From Clostridia bacterium (lineage in GTDB: Bacteria > Bacillota > Clostridia > Christensenellales > Borkfalkiaceae): DNA of 15,969 nt. The translations under genes were made by a program, and so were the position numbers. Numbering within the stretch: position 1 is the stretch's first letter; each line of letters begins with the position of its first letter. The notes beneath the pieces were generated by a model, which worked only from the letters and a program-made list of their open reading frames with translations, did not search any database and was not told the DNA's origin. Positions 13,664-15,969 of this stretch are shown piece after piece. The stretch is from NCBI GenBank assembly GCA_900768525.1, contig CAAGDF010000029.1:1-15969 (forward strand). The letters run 5' to 3'.

Positions 13664-15808
13664 ATGGATAAGACGATAGACGCACTCAGACGAATCAGAA
13701 AAGAAAAAGGGCTTACGCTCAAAGAAGTAACCGAACTTACGGGAATGTCCGCAGGCACGGTAAACAAGATTTTTTCGGGCGGTATAAAAAGCATAAAGAC
13801 CAAGACGGCGGAAACGCTTGCGAACGCACTCGGCGTTTCTCTTGCCGAACTCGACGTTCAGCCGCAAGCGCCCGCAACGCACGAAAGCAAAAAACGTTGC
13901 TACGGCTATGCAAAATGCGCCGCGCTCACTAACGAAGTCAGCGTAGGCGACGTAGATTTTAACGTAAAAACCACGATTGCGCTTATTGAAAAAGCGTACA
14001 AAAAGGGCATAACGTTGGCGGTATTTCCCGAGCTGTCGCTCACGGGGTACACTGTAGGCGACCTGATTTATCAGGACGTATTGCTCCGCGCCGCGGAAAA
14101 CGGGCTTAAATCGGTCGTTTCGGCAACGGCAAACAAAAACCTGCTCGTTTTCGTCGGGTTGCCCGTAAAGGTCGACGGCAGAATATACAACTGCGCGGCG
14201 GCAGCGGCAAACGGAAAACTGCTTGCGATTTACGCTAAGCGCAATCTCCCCAACTACAACGAATTTTACGAAAAGAGATATTTCTCGCCCGCGCCGGACG
14301 TTACCAAAAACATTGATTTTTGCGGTTTTAACGTTCCGTTCGGTTATAAAATTATATTAAAAAACACGCTCATGCCCGAAATGAAGGTATCCTGCGAAAT
14401 TTGCGAAGATATCTGGGTGCCCGATTCGCCGTCGGTGTCGCACGCGCTTGCGGGTTCAACCGTTATCGTCAACTTGTCGGCGAGTAACGAGTCCGCGGGC
14501 AAGGAAAATTACAGGCGACAAATGGTTTCCATGCAGTCGTCGAAATGCCTGTGCGCATACATTTATTGTTCGAGCGGGTTCGGCGAAAGCACTACCGACG
14601 TAGTGTTCGGCGGGCACGACATAATTTACGAGGCGGGCAGGTTGCTCGGCGAAAGTATGCCTTTTGCGGGCGGCGAAGCGTACGGCGACGTAGACTGCGC
14701 GTTCCTCGAATACGAGCGTTCAAAAAAGTTTACGAAGCAGTTTGACGACGCGGGTTATACATACGTAGACTACGCTTGTTCGCCCGACGCGTTCAAGTTG
14801 GAAAGAAAATATACCCGCACGCCGTTCGTGCCCGAAGAGCGCGCACGTCTTATCGAACGCTGCGAGGACGTAATGAATATTCAGTCGTACGGGCTTTTAA
14901 AGCGCATAAAGACCGTCAATCCCAAAAAACTCGTACTCGGTTTATCGGGCGGGCTTGACAGCACGCTTGCCATGCTCGTCTGCGTGAATGCTTTAAAACT
15001 TGCAAACCGTCCGACGAGCGATCTTGTTTGCATAACGATGCCGTGTTTCGGCACGTCCGAGCGCACGCACAACAACGCCATCGCTTTGACCAAAGCGTTC
15101 GGCACGGAACTTATAGAGGTTAACATTGCAAAAAGCGTCGTGTCGCATTTTGAGGATATTGGGCACGACGGTAAAACGGTTGACCTGACTTACGAAAACG
15201 CACAGGCGCGCGAGCGTACGCAGGTTCTTATGGACTACGCGTGCAAGGTCGGCGGGTTCGTCGTCGGCACGGGCGATATGTCCGAAGCCGCGTTGGGGTG
15301 GTCGACTTATAACGGCGATCATATGTCCATGTATAACGTAAACTGCGGCGTGCCCAAAACGCTTGTAAAGGCGATGGTAAGTTACTTTGCCGCAAAAATC
15401 GGCGGCGAGGTCGCGGGCGTGCTTAAAGATATCGTCGCAACGCCCGTAAGTCCCGAACTTAAACCCGCTGAGGGCGGTGCCGTTCAGTCCACCGAAGCGT
15501 CGGTCGGACCTTACGTTTTAAACGATTTCTTCCTGTATCATATGATAAAGCACGGCATAATGCCGTCCAAAGCGTACTATATCGCAAAGCATGTTTTCGC
15601 AAAAGAATATTCCGAAAAGGTGATCGCGCAAACGCTCGAAGGGTTTATCAAACGCTTTTTCGCATCGCAATACAAGCGTTCTTGCGTGCCCGACGGGGTG
15701 AAGACGGGTTCGCTTTGCCTGTCGCCCCGCGGCGATTGGCGTATGCCAAGCGACGCAAGCAGGAACATATGGCTTGCCGATTTATATTCGGTTCTCAGCG
15801 AAAAGTAA
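13664..15808 (+). CDS. nadE: Glutamine-dependent NAD+ synthetase with N-terminal HTH domain
   Basis: This enzyme makes NAD+ from nicotinate adenine dinucleotide, ATP and glutamine, the last step of NAD synthesis, in the cytoplasm. Its 714 residues hold three parts. Residues 1-65 are an XRE-like helix-turn-helix (LTLKEVTELTGM as helix 2, SAGTVNKIFSG as helix 3, then TAETLANALGVSLAEL). Residues about 78-340 are a nitrilase-type glutaminase with the triad Glu123, Lys192 and Cys247 (in CEICEDIW). The spacings of 69 and 55 equal those of the M. tuberculosis triad Glu52, Lys121, Cys176 as I remember it, so the extra N-terminal piece is about 71 residues. The rest is the ATP-pyrophosphatase synthetase with SGGLDS at 428-433 and GTGDMSEAALGWST. 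ATG 13664 is chosen over 13637 because GAGG lies five bases before it and the HTH begins there. The HTH suggests DNA binding tied to NAD status (inferred). Confidence 0.93.
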   Translation: MDKTIDALRRIRKEKGLTLKEVTELTGMSAGTVNKIFSGGIKSIKTKTAETLANALGVSLAELDVQPQAPATHESKKRCYGYAKCAALTNEVSVGDVDFNVKTTIALIEKAYKKGITLAVFPELSLTGYTVGDLIYQDVLLRAAENGLKSVVSATANKNLLVFVGLPVKVDGRIYNCAAAAANGKLLAIYAKRNLPNYNEFYEKRYFSPAPDVTKNIDFCGFNVPFGYKIILKNTLMPEMKVSCEICEDIWVPDSPSVSHALAGSTVIVNLSASNESAGKENYRRQMVSMQSSKCLCAYIYCSSGFGESTTDVVFGGHDIIYEAGRLLGESMPFAGGEAYGDVDCAFLEYERSKKFTKQFDDAGYTYVDYACSPDAFKLERKYTRTPFVPEERARLIERCEDVMNIQSYGLLKRIKTVNPKKLVLGLSGGLDSTLAMLVCVNALKLANRPTSDLVCITMPCFGTSERTHNNAIALTKAFGTELIEVNIAKSVVSHFEDIGHDGKTVDLTYENAQARERTQVLMDYACKVGGFVVGTGDMSEAALGWSTYNGDHMSMYNVNCGVPKTLVKAMVSYFAAKIGGEVAGVLKDIVATPVSPELKPAEGGAVQSTEASVGPYVLNDFFLYHMIKHGIMPSKAYYIAKHVFAKEYSEKVIAQTLEGFIKRFFASQYKRSCVPDGVKTGSLCLSPRGDWRMPSDASRNIWLADLYSVLSEK

Positions 15809-15825
15809 TTAAGGTCGGCTGAGAG

Positions 15826-15969
15826 TAGCCAGTGGTGATAGCGTTAGAACCCACCGAAAAGGCGACTTTTTAGTCCTTTTCCGCGACCGTTCGGGCGCAG
15901 TACGTCGGTACAGCATCCCTCACGCTCGCAAAAAATCATCAAAAAATGCGCTCTTTTCGGTGCTCCGCA
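15826..15969. repeat. MITE-like dispersed repeat, second copy, cut by window end
   Basis: The first 144 bases of the repeat begin 17 bases after the nadE stop codon in the same orientation as the 13116 copy, so nadE is bracketed by two direct copies. It differs from that copy at only three positions (matching 13183, 13188 and 13255 of the first copy). The flank before TAGCC is GAGAG here and TACTT in the other copy, which shows the boundary. The window ends inside the element, so its right end and length are unknown. Confidence 0.85.

Overview
The window looks like chromosomal DNA from a low-to-middle GC bacterium of the Bacillota, most likely an uncultured gut-type clostridial lineage. The reasons are strong AGGAGG-type ribosome binding sites on most genes, many lipoproteins with lipobox signal peptides, MgtE and DegV family genes, sigma-A-like promoters, and T-tailed intrinsic terminators. 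This placement is an inference from gene content and style; no rRNA or other marker gene is present. No tRNA, rRNA, CRISPR array, prophage or transposase gene was seen.

Layout. At the left edge is the start of a minus-strand membrane protein (1-111). Next is a large minus-strand secreted M6-type metalloprotease lipoprotein (160-2490). It is transcribed divergently from an unrecognised 333-residue lipoprotein (2758-3759), with a promoter candidate for each direction in the gap. A 333-base structured leader (3760-4092) precedes two tandem mgtE-type magnesium transporter genes of equal length (4093-5493 and 5505-6905), which end at a strong hairpin terminator. That terminator separates them from a convergent DegV-family gene (7137-7988, minus).

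Divergent from the DegV gene is an XRE helix-turn-helix protein with four membrane segments (8224-8832). Its promoter appears to give a leaderless mRNA, and helically phased half-sites lie just upstream. A terminator then separates it from uridine kinase (8913-9530), which is followed by a von Willebrand A-domain lipoprotein (9706-11049).

A more AT-rich stretch follows. It holds a leader with a long terminator hairpin (11243-11296), a small lipoprotein (11411-12043), a 27-codon ORF, and an overlapping signal-peptide plus multi-membrane-segment protein (12150-13034). The last gene (13664-15808) is a glutamine-dependent NAD+ synthetase carrying an N-terminal helix-turn-helix domain. It is flanked on both sides by copies of one dispersed repeat: a complete 296-bp element at 13116-13411 with 28-bp imperfect terminal inverted repeats, and a second copy cut off by the window end at 15826.

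How the genes relate. The window is mostly a mosaic of short independent units rather than one pathway: surface lipoproteins, magnesium uptake, lipid binding, pyrimidine salvage and NAD synthesis. The items most worth a second look are the HTH-NadE fusion, the MITE-like repeat, the phased half-site array at the membrane XRE gene, the two structured leaders (mgtE and the small lipoprotein), and the likely translational coupling through the 27-codon ORF.
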